Assembly (NCBI RefSeq): GCF_000710915.1
Contig: NZ_BAUA01000208.1
Coordinates: 1 to 54,551 of the forward strand
Direction of reading: 5' to 3'
Length of the DNA stretch: 54,551 nucleotides
From: Nocardia brasiliensis IFM 10847
GTDB lineage: Bacteria > Actinomycetota > Actinomycetes > Mycobacteriales > Mycobacteriaceae
Shown one piece after another: positions 26,100 through 33,810 of this stretch. The notes beneath the pieces were generated by a model. The model did no database searches. It saw only the letters and a program-made list of their open reading frames with translations, and was not told the origin of the DNA. A program made the position numbers and the translations under genes. How positions within the stretch are numbered: position 1 is the stretch's first letter; the number at the start of each line of letters is the position of its first letter.

Positions 26100-26972
26100 T
26101 CAGCCGATCGGCGCGGCGGCCCGCACCAGCAGGGCCTTGCTCGGCAGGGCGATCTCGCCCGCGGACGTGCGATACGGCTCGACGGCCGCGCCCACCGCGG
26201 TCCAGGTCTGCGGATCGTCGGCACTGCCGAACTTCTCCCGCAGCATGGTCTTCAGGCCGGGCGGACTGACCACCTTGCTGAATTCGATGTAGTGCTGCGG
26301 GGATTCGAGCACGAACGGAACCCGGAACGGGGTCACTTCGACATCGGTGAAACCGGCCTTCGTCACTTCGGCGGCGAGCGCTTCCGGGTCGCCCATGCTG
26401 AACGGCCCCGGCGTCCCCGGTGGTGCGGGCGGCAGCTCGAGCCGTCGACTGAGGACTTGGAAGGCGAGGGACATCATGGGCACGTCCGACCCCGGAACCG
26501 CCCACACGGCGGCGGCGAACCGCCCGCCGGGCACCAGCACCCGCGCCAGCGCCCGGAACGTCTCGACGTGATCGACCGCGAACATCAGGCCCCATCGGCT
26601 GAGCACGACGTCGAACGACGCGGCGGGGAATTCCAGCGATTCGACGTCGCCGACAGCGAATTCGATATTGTCCAGACCGCGCGCCCGCTCCCGAGCCCGG
26701 CTGATCATCTCCGGCGCGAGGTCGATGCCGACCACCGCGCCGGCCGAGCCGACGACGGCGGCGGCCGACAGCGCCGGTTCTCCGGTGCCGGTGCCGATGT
26801 CGAGGACCCGGTGACCCGGCCGCACTCCGGCGAGTTCGAGCAGTCGCGCGGTCACCGGCGCGCCGCCTCTTTCGAAGTCGGCCGCACAGGACACCCAGCC
26901 GTCGCTGATCGCGTTCCAGTTGGCTCGTTGCGTCCGTTTGAAACTCACCGGATCGAAATCGGCAGTGGTCAT
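26100..26972 (-). CDS. Class I SAM-dependent methyltransferase (UbiE-like)
   Basis: A 290-residue methyltransferase starting MTTADFDPVSFKRTQRANWN. Motif I 'HRVLDIGTGTGEPALSAAAV', motif II 'VVGIDLAPEMISRARERARG', 'VGDVESLEFPAASFDVVLSR' and 'ARVLVPGGRFAAAVWAVPGS' are all intact. The N-terminal 'R-x-N-W-x-x-x-x-x-G-W' is typical of the Methyltransf_11/25 small-molecule group. Embedded between the cysteine desulfurase (13 bases) and the PLP lyase in one leftward operon, so S- or O-methylation of a pathway intermediate is a reasonable context guess; the substrate cannot be read from sequence. Confidence 0.88.
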   Translation of the reverse strand: MTTADFDPVSFKRTQRANWNAISDGWVSCAADFERGGAPVTARLLELAGVRPGHRVLDIGTGTGEPALSAAAVVGSAGAVVGIDLAPEMISRARERARGLDNIEFAVGDVESLEFPAASFDVVLSRWGLMFAVDHVETFRALARVLVPGGRFAAAVWAVPGSDVPMMSLAFQVLSRRLELPPAPPGTPGPFSMGDPEALAAEVTKAGFTDVEVTPFRVPFVLESPQHYIEFSKVVSPPGLKTMLREKFGSADDPQTWTAVGAAVEPYRTSAGEIALPSKALLVRAAAPIG

Positions 26973-26985
26973 GACACCTGTCCCG

Positions 26986-28305
26986 TCAGTTCTGGTGCGG
27001 GGTGGACGGATCGATCGCCAGGAACCGTTCAGTGGGGTGCTCGTGGGTCCAGAAACCGGGCCGCACGGTCGTCAGTGCGCGCCGGACCAGATCTATTTCG
27101 GCTTCGGTGTTGTAGACCGCGAACGACAGGCGAACCGTGCCGACTTCACCGAAGCTGTCGAGGAATACGTTGGCGCAGTGCACGCCGCTGCGCACCGCCA
27201 CACCATGCGCATCCAGGTGGCCGCCGACGTCGTAGGGGTGGACACCGTCGACGACGAACGAGACGATCCCACTCGGCTGGGCCGCCGGGTCGCCCAGAAT
27301 GCGCACGCGCGCAACGCTTTCCAGTGCCTCGACGGCGGTGTGCACCAGCAGGTCGTCGTGCCGCTGGACGTCGTCCCAACCGAGACGCTCGACATAGGCG
27401 AACGCCGCGGCCAGTCCGATCGCGCCCGCGATGTGCGGCGTGCCGGCTTCGAGCCGGGCCGGCACCGGAACATAGGCGACCGGCTCGTCGAACGTCACTC
27501 CCTTCACGGTGCCGCCGCCCACTTGATACGGCGCCAGTCGCGACAACAGCTCGCGCTTGCCGTACAGCACGCCGATACCCATCGGACCGTAGATCTTGTG
27601 TCCGGAGAAGCAATAGAAGTCGGCGCCGAGGTCGCGGACATCCACCGGCCGGTGCGGCACCTCCTGGGCGCCGTCGACGAGCACCGGAATGCCCTGCCGA
27701 TGCGCCGCGCCGATCATGTCCCGGACCGGGTTGACCGTGCCGAGCACATTGGACACCTGCGCGACCGCGGCCAACTTGACCCGGGGCCCGAGCGCTGCGA
27801 CGAACCGGTCGAGCGCCACCCGTCCCCCGGCGCCGACCGGAACGACGACCAGCTCGGCGCCGCTGGTCTCGCACAGCCTGCGCCACGGCAACATGTTGGA
27901 GTTGTGTTCCATTCCGGTGACGACGATCTGGTCGTCGGCGGTCACGGTGGACCGGCCGAAGGTATCGGCGAGAAGGTTGACCGCCGCGGTCGTGCCGGGG
28001 GTGAAGACTACTTCGTCGGGGTGCTCGGCGTTGATCGCCTGCCGAATGGTCTCGCGTGCCGCTTCATAGGCATCGGTGGCCGCCATGCTGAGCTGGTAGT
28101 AGCCCCTACCGATATTGCTGTTGACACCGGAGTAATAGTCCACGAGCGCGTCGAGCACGGCGCGCGGTTTCTGAGTGGTCGCCGCATTGTCCAGGTACAC
28201 CAACGGATTCGGGCCGAAACGCCGCTCCAGGATGGGAAAGTCGCGCCGGACGGACTCCCCCAGAGTCGAAGAGCTGATCTTCCCATTACTCACCAGATCA
28301 GTCAT
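26986..28305 (-). CDS. Cysteine desulfurase, SufS/CsdA type
   Basis: A 439-residue class V PLP enzyme. 'YLDNAATTQKPRAVLDALVD' is the classic N-terminal SufS motif, Lys237 in 'FSGHKIYGPMGIG' binds PLP, and Cys377 in 'VRSGVHCANVF' is the persulfide-forming cysteine, replacing the usual RAGHHCAQ. It mobilises sulfur from cysteine. No suf/isc scaffold genes accompany it; it heads an operon with a methyltransferase, a trans-sulfuration enzyme and homocysteine methyltransferase, pointing to a dedicated pathway rather than Fe-S assembly. The ATG at 28305 has no Shine-Dalgarno; a TATGGT box ends six bases before it, so the transcript may be leaderless. Confidence 0.92.
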   Translation of the reverse strand: MTDLVSNGKISSSTLGESVRRDFPILERRFGPNPLVYLDNAATTQKPRAVLDALVDYYSGVNSNIGRGYYQLSMAATDAYEAARETIRQAINAEHPDEVVFTPGTTAAVNLLADTFGRSTVTADDQIVVTGMEHNSNMLPWRRLCETSGAELVVVPVGAGGRVALDRFVAALGPRVKLAAVAQVSNVLGTVNPVRDMIGAAHRQGIPVLVDGAQEVPHRPVDVRDLGADFYCFSGHKIYGPMGIGVLYGKRELLSRLAPYQVGGGTVKGVTFDEPVAYVPVPARLEAGTPHIAGAIGLAAAFAYVERLGWDDVQRHDDLLVHTAVEALESVARVRILGDPAAQPSGIVSFVVDGVHPYDVGGHLDAHGVAVRSGVHCANVFLDSFGEVGTVRLSFAVYNTEAEIDLVRRALTTVRPGFWTHEHPTERFLAIDPSTPHQN

Positions 28306-28310
28306 TAGAT

Positions 28311-28330
28311 AACCATATCTAAATGAAGTT
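28311..28330 (-). promoter_or_regulatory. Shared AT-rich element / promoter of the sulfur operon
   Basis: Plus-strand AACCATATCTAAATGAAGTT; read toward the gene it is AACTTC followed by TATGGT (28312-28317) as -10. The ATG of the cysteine desulfurase begins six bases later, predicting a transcript that starts at the start codon. It lies in the 32-base gap after the aromatic-hydroxylase-like gene, so the operon has its own promoter. Confidence 0.65.
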
Positions 28331-28337
28331 AGTTTGC

Positions 28338-29045
28338 CTAGAGCTGGAACAGTTTCCGGAACTCGGTCAGATAGCGGCGCGGGAACTGGAACACCTTCTG
28401 CGGCGGATACCGGCGTTCGTCCGCATAGGGGCCGAAGAAGTACCAGCAGATCTGGGCCACCTGCTCGGTGAACAGCACCGGATGAACGCTCGCGGAGTAC
28501 ATCCCCATATGACAGAAGGCCGCCCCGAACTCACCGCGCGCCGAGAACCCGTGCCCGGACATCACATGCCCGAAGACGTCGTGCACGACCCGGAACACGT
28601 CGTTGTGGCAGAGCTCGATCCCCTCGACCACGATGCCGGAGGATTCCAGCAGCGGATGGAACTCCTCGTCCGGGCCAGGCCCGTGCCCGGCACTCGTCAG
28701 ATAAACGTAAAGCTCACCCCGCGTGCGCACGGACGCTCGCAGCTCGGCCGAACTCCGGTAGGGCTGCCCGGGCGCCAGCCAGGGCCGCACCGCGATGCCC
28801 GCGTCGGCCACCACCGCGTACTGCTGCAGGTTCTCCCGCTTGAACCGGTCGTAGCGCCGGGCGAGCGGCGGGTCGTAGGCCAGCCGCGGCGCCTGATCGA
28901 AATACGCGGCCACCCGGCGGCAGTAGTCCTCGTCCCAGTCGAGCGTGCACGCCGCCGAGGCGGCGAGCGCTCCCCCGTCGACGGGCAGGTGATGATCGAC
29001 GTACGCCTGCGCAAGATCGGCCAGTTCCGCTGCCATCACCATCAC
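28338..29045 (-). CDS. Aromatic-amino-acid-hydroxylase-like protein
   Basis: A ~235-residue protein resembling the catalytic fold of pterin-dependent phenylalanine/tyrosine hydroxylases: 'FRVVHDVFGHVMSGHGFSAR' supplies the two iron-binding histidines (155 and 160, the correct spacing of five), followed by 'GEFGAAFCHMGMYSASVHPV' and 'EQVAQICWYFFGP'. In true hydroxylases the third ligand is a Glu four residues after the Trp; here that position is not Glu (W-Y-F-F-G), so iron binding or chemistry may differ. No regulatory ACT domain. Tandem start codons GTG-ATG-GTG-ATG at 29045-29034 leave the start uncertain; the ATG at 29036 has AGGGG eight bases upstream. The substrate is unknown; tyrosine-type chemistry for a side group is conceivable. 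Confidence 0.65.
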   Translation of the reverse strand: MMVMAAELADLAQAYVDHHLPVDGGALAASAACTLDWDEDYCRRVAAYFDQAPRLAYDPPLARRYDRFKRENLQQYAVVADAGIAVRPWLAPGQPYRSSAELRASVRTRGELYVYLTSAGHGPGPDEEFHPLLESSGIVVEGIELCHNDVFRVVHDVFGHVMSGHGFSARGEFGAAFCHMGMYSASVHPVLFTEQVAQICWYFFGPYADERRYPPQKVFQFPRRYLTEFRKLFQL

Positions 29046-29053
29046 CCCTGATT

Positions 29054-29073
29054 CACAATATATTCTTGAAGTT
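29054..29073 (-). promoter_or_regulatory. Shared AT-rich element between hydroxylase-like and propeller genes
   Basis: Plus-strand CACAATATATTCTTGAAGTT; toward the leftward gene it reads AACTTC then TATTGT (29055-29060) as a -10, placing transcription start only a few bases before the first start codon. The divergent propeller gene starts 30 bases to the right and may share it. Confidence 0.6.
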
Positions 29074-29102
29074 AGATCGACGCCAGGTCAGGAGAGACCG
29101 AG

Positions 29103-29753
29103 ATGACCTACTGCGAATCCGTACCCGTCGCCAAGACACTGCGCGCGCCCACCGGCTATCTGTGCGGGCTCACCTGGGACGGCTCGATGCTGTGGCATTC
29201 CGACCAAGACGCGAAAGCGATCTACGCCCTCGACCCGAACGACGGCACGGTCGCTCGTTCGTGGCCCTGCGCCCGGGTCCGGGCGGACCTCGCCTACGAC
29301 GGCGCCCGGCTGCTCCAGGTCGGCGGGCACCCCAAACGGCTCGTGCTCATCGATCCGGACACCGGCGAAGCCGTCGGCGAGAAAGCGGTACTGCCCTCCA
29401 GTGGCAGGCTGACCGGAATCGAGTTCGGCCCCGAGGGACTGTGGCTGTGCTTGCGTGGGCCGACCGTGGTGCAACTGCGGAACTACGCGACCATGGAGAT
29501 CGAACGCGAGTACCCGACGGGTGGCGAATCCCCTTCGGGCCTCACGTATGTCGACGGCATGGTGTTGCACGGCGACTTCGGCGACGCGCTGGTGCGCGCG
29601 CTCGACGCGCGCACCGGCGCGGCGCTCGGTTCGTTCCGTGTCCCGGGCCATCCGACCGGAATGACCTGGGACGGAAGCCATCTCTGGTATTGCGACTTCC
29701 CCGCACGCGCGCTGCGTGCCGTCGCACTCGACTCCGTGCTCAATCGAGCGTAG
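29103..29753 (+). CDS. Small beta-propeller-like protein, paralog A
   Basis: A 216-residue soluble protein with repeated 'W-D-G-S' blades: 'CGLTWDGSMLWHSDQDAKAI', 'YALDPNDGTVARSWPCARVR', 'LIDPDTGEAVGEKAVLPSS', 'GLTYVDGMVLHGDFGDALVR', 'GMTWDGSHLWYCDF'. This resembles YncE/SMP-30/glutamine-cyclotransferase-like propellers, but it is too short for a full six- or seven-blade ring unless it dimerises. No signal peptide, so cytoplasmic. It is clearly paralogous to the gene at 51221-51859, which shares the order of repeats and the 'PTG(M/L)TWDGS..WYCD' ending. Ribosome-binding site GGAGAG precedes the ATG. Its last 14 bases overlap the convergent UbiB-type gene. Function unknown; ligand binding is one possibility. 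Confidence 0.75.
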   Translation: MTYCESVPVAKTLRAPTGYLCGLTWDGSMLWHSDQDAKAIYALDPNDGTVARSWPCARVRADLAYDGARLLQVGGHPKRLVLIDPDTGEAVGEKAVLPSSGRLTGIEFGPEGLWLCLRGPTVVQLRNYATMEIEREYPTGGESPSGLTYVDGMVLHGDFGDALVRALDARTGAALGSFRVPGHPTGMTWDGSHLWYCDFPARALRAVALDSVLNRA

Positions 29754-31038
29754 AACGGCCGCCTTCGGTACCGAACAGGCCGCGCATCAGCTGCGGCTTG
29801 GCCGCCTCCTGAAAATCCATGTCCGGATCGAGATCCCGGATGGTCCCCTCGATCACCAGCAACGACAGCAGCGGGAAGATCAGCTCGGACGCGGCGTTGA
29901 TGCCGAAACGGCGTTGCAGGTCGAACATCTCCATGGCGAAGGCGATCAGGCTGAATTCGCTGGCCGCCTGGCCATGGCTGCGTTCGACCAGGTCTGCCAT
30001 CCGCACCGTGAACCCCTCGAGATCGGCGTCGGCGGCGATATGTGCCGCACTCTGGATCACGATCTCGGCGGCATGGTGTCCGCGTCCGATCGCCATGTTC
30101 ATGAAGAACTCGGCGAACAGGCGCCGCAGGCGATCGGTGAGCTGGACGCTGAAGCCCGCGTCGAGCACCACCACCTGGGCGCTGCGGGTGAAGTAGAGAT
30201 TGCCGGGATGCATGTCGCAGTGCACGAATCCGTCGACGAAGAGCATCTGGTACATCGCGGCCATGCCCGAGGCCGCGAAGCGCCGGCGAGCCGCCGGGGA
30301 ACAGTACTCGGCCGTGTCCACCACCAGGCCCGGGATGAACTCCATCACGATGCAGCGGGGACGGCAGGCCTCGGGGTAGACCTTCGGCACCCAGACCCGC
30401 GGCACCTCGGAGAGGTTCTTGCGCAACCGCCGCAGATTGTCGGCCTCGCGCTCGAAGTCGAGCTGGCCCAGGATGGCGTCGGCCATATTCGCGACGACTT
30501 CCGTCACCGGAACGCCGCGAAAAATCGGTAGTCGCGCGATGACGGCCGCACCGCCGCGGATCAGCGCGAGATCGGCGGACATGGTCTGCTCGATACCGGG
30601 CCTGCGCAGTTTGACCGCGACATCCTGGCCGGAGCGCAAACGCGCCCGATACACCGAGGCCACGCTGCCGGAGGCGACCGGCCGGGTATCGAGCGAGGCG
30701 AAAACGTCGTCCACCTCCGCGCCATAGGCCTCGGTCAACGCGACCGCGGTGTGCGTCGCGTCCAGTGGCGCAACGGAATCCTGCAGCAGCGACAGCTCAT
30801 CACACAGCGCGGGCGGCAACAGGTCGCGGCGGGTGCCGAGCACCTGGCCCGCTTTGACGAAGGTCGGCCCGAGCACCATCAACAGCGCGACGAGCCGCCG
30901 ATAGACGTGGCGCCGGCCGGACTCGGGTCCGTACCGCAACCGGCGGATCAAGCCACCCGGTATCGCGGGGACGGCCACCGCGACAACGGTGCCGGCGACG
31001 CGCATTGCCCGCAGCGTGAGCGCGAATCCTGCTCGCAT
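29740..31038 (-). CDS. ABC1/UbiB-family atypical kinase
   Basis: A 432-residue ABC1 (ADCK/UbiB) kinase-like protein: 'GPTFVKAGQVLGTRRDLLPP' is the K-x-G-Q motif, 'VASGSVASVYRARLRSGQDV' the A-rich-like nucleotide loop with 'VAVKLRRPGI', 'FVHCDMHPGNLYF' the catalytic loop and 'VVLDAGFS' in place of DFG. A hydrophobic N-terminal segment may associate with the membrane. In other bacteria UbiB supports quinone or lipophilic-precursor handling, possibly by extracting lipids with ATPase activity. It lies 18 bases after the adenosine-deaminase-like gene in a two-gene leftward operon. Its presence among enediyne genes could point to handling of a hydrophobic polyene (speculative). Confidence 0.88.
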   Translation of the reverse strand: MRAGFALTLRAMRVAGTVVAVAVPAIPGGLIRRLRYGPESGRRHVYRRLVALLMVLGPTFVKAGQVLGTRRDLLPPALCDELSLLQDSVAPLDATHTAVALTEAYGAEVDDVFASLDTRPVASGSVASVYRARLRSGQDVAVKLRRPGIEQTMSADLALIRGGAAVIARLPIFRGVPVTEVVANMADAILGQLDFEREADNLRRLRKNLSEVPRVWVPKVYPEACRPRCIVMEFIPGLVVDTAEYCSPAARRRFAASGMAAMYQMLFVDGFVHCDMHPGNLYFTRSAQVVVLDAGFSVQLTDRLRRLFAEFFMNMAIGRGHHAAEIVIQSAAHIAADADLEGFTVRMADLVERSHGQAASEFSLIAFAMEMFDLQRRFGINAASELIFPLLSLLVIEGTIRDLDPDMDFQEAAKPQLMRGLFGTEGGRSTLD

Positions 31039-31056
31039 ATCTCATCTCCCTGTTCT

Positions 31057-32133
31057 CTACCGTTGTTCGAGCCGCGCCCGCGCCCGCGCGAGATCACGAC
31101 GGATTTCCGCGGCCATCCGGGTCGGGCAGAACGCCGCATCGATTCCGGCGGCCACCACGTCGACGAGCGCGGCGACCGACATGCCCAGCCGGTCGTGGCA
31201 CAGCTGGTATTCGCGGTTCAGCGTGGTGCCGAACATCCCCGGATCGTCGGTGCCAAGGGTGACCGGGACACCCGCGGCGAACAGCGCGGGCAGTGGATGC
31301 TCGTCGAATGTCCGCACCGCACCGGTGCGGACATTCGACGAAGGACAGACTTCGAGGGTGATATTTCGTTCCGCCAGATAGTCGAGTAGCCCGCGGTCGG
31401 TCAGAGCCCGAATGCCGTGCCCGATCCGCTCCGCGCCCAGATCTCGCGCGGCGGACCAGATTTCACCGGCGTCGGAGACCTCACCCGCGTGCGGCACGGC
31501 GTGTAGCCCACTGGCCCTTGCCTTTTCGAATGCCGCGCGGAACAGTCTGCGCGGTGCACCGAGTTCCGGACCGCCCAGCCCGAACCCCACCGCGCCATCG
31601 GGTTGGTGGCACAGAATCCAGTCCAGCGTGGCGAAGGCGCCCGCGACACCGTCGTCCGCCGACCCGTCGAATATCCAATTCAGGTGGATGCCATGGCGTT
31701 CGGCCACGAGGCGGCGTCCGGTCGTCAACGCCTCGGCGAGTTCGGCGGCGGCGATGCCCATGCGCAGATGCGACAGCGGCGTCACGGTCACCTCGGCGTA
31801 GCGCACATTGTCCAGCGCGAGCTGGTCGCCGAGACCGGTCACCAGCGCCACCACCGCGGCACCGCTGGTGACCAACCTGTTCACCGCGGTGTACACCTCG
31901 ATGAAATGCGCGAAATCGGTGAATCGGTAATACCGGCGCAATTCGGCGGGCTCGGCCGGCACCCCGACGTCGGGTCGGTGCGCGGCCAATTCGGCGACGG
32001 TGTCCACCGCCGCCGAACCCAGCAGGTGCACATGCAATTCCACCTTCGGCAGCGCCGCGAGGAAGGCCGCCGCGGACTGCCCGTCGCCGTGCACCGCGCC
32101 GCCGCTCGGCTCCGTCCAGTGCGGCGTGACCAT
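31057..32133 (-). CDS. Adenosine-deaminase-family amidohydrolase
   Basis: A 358-residue metal-dependent hydrolase. 'LPKVELHVHLLGSAAVDTVA' contains the H-x-H metal pair, 'HAVPHAGEVSDAGEIWSA' the catalytic Glu, 'ERIGHGIRAL' and 'LEVCPSSNV' the usual substrate-contact segments, and 'PVTLGTDDPGMFGT' the metal-binding Asp pair. The fold is that of ADA/AMP deaminases, but secondary-metabolite members act on other amines, so adenosine is only the default. The frame is open to 32238, but the promoter element at 32217-32236 would lie within that extension; the ATG at 32133 (MVTPHWTEPS) with CAGGGGG upstream is preferred. First gene of an operon with the UbiB-type kinase. Confidence 0.85.
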   Translation of the reverse strand: MVTPHWTEPSGGAVHGDGQSAAAFLAALPKVELHVHLLGSAAVDTVAELAAHRPDVGVPAEPAELRRYYRFTDFAHFIEVYTAVNRLVTSGAAVVALVTGLGDQLALDNVRYAEVTVTPLSHLRMGIAAAELAEALTTGRRLVAERHGIHLNWIFDGSADDGVAGAFATLDWILCHQPDGAVGFGLGGPELGAPRRLFRAAFEKARASGLHAVPHAGEVSDAGEIWSAARDLGAERIGHGIRALTDRGLLDYLAERNITLEVCPSSNVRTGAVRTFDEHPLPALFAAGVPVTLGTDDPGMFGTTLNREYQLCHDRLGMSVAALVDVVAAGIDAAFCPTRMAAEIRRDLARARARLEQR

Positions 32134-32216
32134 CCGAAACCCCCTGGATAGCAGCGGCATCCGCGTCGCGCGGCGTGCCACGAGGCCGACTCGGCGCCGG
32201 AACCGGCTACCAGATA

Positions 32217-32236
32217 CACCATAGCTTTTTGAAGCC
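32217..32236 (-). promoter_or_regulatory. Shared AT-rich element upstream of the ADA-like operon
   Basis: Plus-strand CACCATAGCTTTTTGAAGCC; read leftward it is GGCTTC then TATGGT (32218-32223) as -10, giving a leader of roughly 78 bases before the ATG at 32133. It helps reject the longer open frame as coding. Confidence 0.55.
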
Positions 32237-32355
32237 AACTGCCGAGGCGGAACGAGTGACCCACTCGAGCCGAACGCCGCAAGATCCCCGCGGCAGCCGC
32301 CACAGGGCTGCCTGACAGCAGGACCGAAAGGTGCAGAGCCGCAGAATCTACAGAA

Positions 32356-32375
32356 AACTTATGTAACATATAGTT
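32356..32375 (+). promoter_or_regulatory. Shared AT-rich element upstream of the aminotransferase operon
   Basis: AACTTATGTAACATATAGTT, one of the best copies: AACT and AGTT arms are inverted and the TATAGT at 32369-32374 is a perfect TANNNT -10. Eight bases later lies ATG 32383, in frame with the aminotransferase, so a leaderless start is possible. A second copy 120 bases to the left serves the divergent gene. Confidence 0.7.
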
Positions 32376-32481
32376 AGTTGGAATGTCGCGGACGCACGGT
32401 GACGATGGCTGGCCGACCGGGCGCACAGGCGACGGAGTTGAACGGCTCATCCGGCCGAGCCCATCGTGGAAGAGGTCCCCC

Positions 32482-33810
32482 ATGAACGGCGCCGTGGATC
32501 CCACCCTGCAGCATCGAGCGGCGACGATCACCGCCGAGCCGCCGCGCAGCCTGCGCACCGCGACCTGGCCCGAGATACGCAGGCTGTTCGCACTGGATCC
32601 GGGCGCCATTCATCTCAACACCGGCACCGTCGGCGCGATGCCGCACGCCGTGCTCGACACCGTCGACCGGGTGACCAGGCACTGGGCCGGCGGACTCGGC
32701 GATGTCTATCCGCCGGGGATGTATCAGGACCACCGGGCGGTGATCGCCAAGTCCTATGGGGTCGATCAGGACGAGATGGTGATCACCCACAACGCGACCG
32801 AAGGCGTCGCGCGGGTCATCCACGGCCTGGATCTGCACGCCGGCGACGAAGTCGTCACCACCACGCACGAGTGCTACTCCGTCCTGTCGAATTTCAACCT
32901 GCTGCGCAACCGTTTCGGCGTCACGCTGAAAACGATCACCCTGCCCACCGGATTCGACGTGCGCGCCGAACAGATCGTCGAGCTGTTCGAGGCGGCGATC
33001 ACCCCGCGCACGAAAGTGCTTGCCTTCGCCGGGATCACGCTGTTCACCGGCACCAAACTGCCGATGCGCGCGCTGTGCGAACTCGCGCACCGGCACGGAC
33101 TGATCACGGTGATCGACGGCGCGCTGCTACCCGGCATGCTCGATATCGACATGCGGGCCATCGGCGCGGATTTCATCTCCTGCTCCGGCTCCAAGTTCCA
33201 GTGCGGCCCACTCGGCACCGGATTGCTCTACGTGCGCAACAAGATTCACCCCGAACACAATCCGCTGCCGCTGCCCACGTTCTGGCCGATCATCTCCACC
33301 TGGTATCCGATGAAGGGCAGCCCGCCGCCCCGGACGAGGACCTCGATCGAGAGCGACAGCATGGCCGACTATCTGCAGAGCGCGGGCAGTGCCAGCATCG
33401 CCCGCGGCGCCGCGCTCGCCACGGCCTGCCAGATGTGGGACGAGATCGGCCGCAGCCGCATCGAACGACGGATCATGCGGCTGGCGGACTACGCGCGCGA
33501 TCGCGTCGCTCAGCGTTTCGGGCGTGCGGCGATGTATTCGCCCGGCGCGGACCCCCAACTGCAGTCGCCGTTGATCGCCTTCCATCCCTTCCGCCGGCCG
33601 GAAGACGCATGGAATGTGAAAAAGATCCACGAATTCACCATGCGGCTGCAGCGGGAGCACCGGCTCTTCACCAGGTGGACCGAGTTCGACGTGGCCGGCT
33701 CGCCGCACCAGCATTACGCGTCACGGATCACCACACACATCTTCAACGACTACGACGAGATCGATCAGGCCGTCGACATCATGGCCCGGCTCGCCGAGGA
33801 GATGTCATGA
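32482..33810 (+). CDS. Class V aminotransferase-like PLP enzyme (isopenicillin-N-epimerase-like)
   Basis: About 442 residues of aspartate-aminotransferase-fold PLP enzyme: 'IHLNTGTVGAMPHAVLDTVD' at the start, 'ITHNATEGVARVIHGLDL', 'LITVIDGALLPGMLDIDMRA' (PLP-contact Asp) and 'ISCSGSKFQCGPLGTG' with the Schiff-base lysine. It has the pattern of the isopenicillin N epimerase/cysteine-desulfurase-like group; no desulfurase cysteine loop is evident. I chose the ATG at 32482 because it has AGAGG six bases upstream; the in-frame ATG at 32383, eight bases past a perfect -10, is an alternative adding 33 residues if the mRNA is leaderless. It heads a rightward operon through 38251; its stop overlaps the next start (ATGA). 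Confidence 0.82.
   Translation: MNGAVDPTLQHRAATITAEPPRSLRTATWPEIRRLFALDPGAIHLNTGTVGAMPHAVLDTVDRVTRHWAGGLGDVYPPGMYQDHRAVIAKSYGVDQDEMVITHNATEGVARVIHGLDLHAGDEVVTTTHECYSVLSNFNLLRNRFGVTLKTITLPTGFDVRAEQIVELFEAAITPRTKVLAFAGITLFTGTKLPMRALCELAHRHGLITVIDGALLPGMLDIDMRAIGADFISCSGSKFQCGPLGTGLLYVRNKIHPEHNPLPLPTFWPIISTWYPMKGSPPPRTRTSIESDSMADYLQSAGSASIARGAALATACQMWDEIGRSRIERRIMRLADYARDRVAQRFGRAAMYSPGADPQLQSPLIAFHPFRRPEDAWNVKKIHEFTMRLQREHRLFTRWTEFDVAGSPHQHYASRITTHIFNDYDEIDQAVDIMARLAEEMS

Noticed and set aside
26095..26595. A 542-residue version of the PLP lyase
   Set aside because: The extra N-terminus is the methyltransferase gene read in the wrong frame; the enzyme family begins at MRFDTRLVHSG.
32466..33806. 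An open frame running from 32466 through the aminotransferase region into the SBP-like gene, suggesting a fusion protein
   Set aside because: The part before 33807 is arginine/histidine-rich shadow of the real aminotransferase frame; homology of the SBP-like protein starts exactly at the ATGA overlap.
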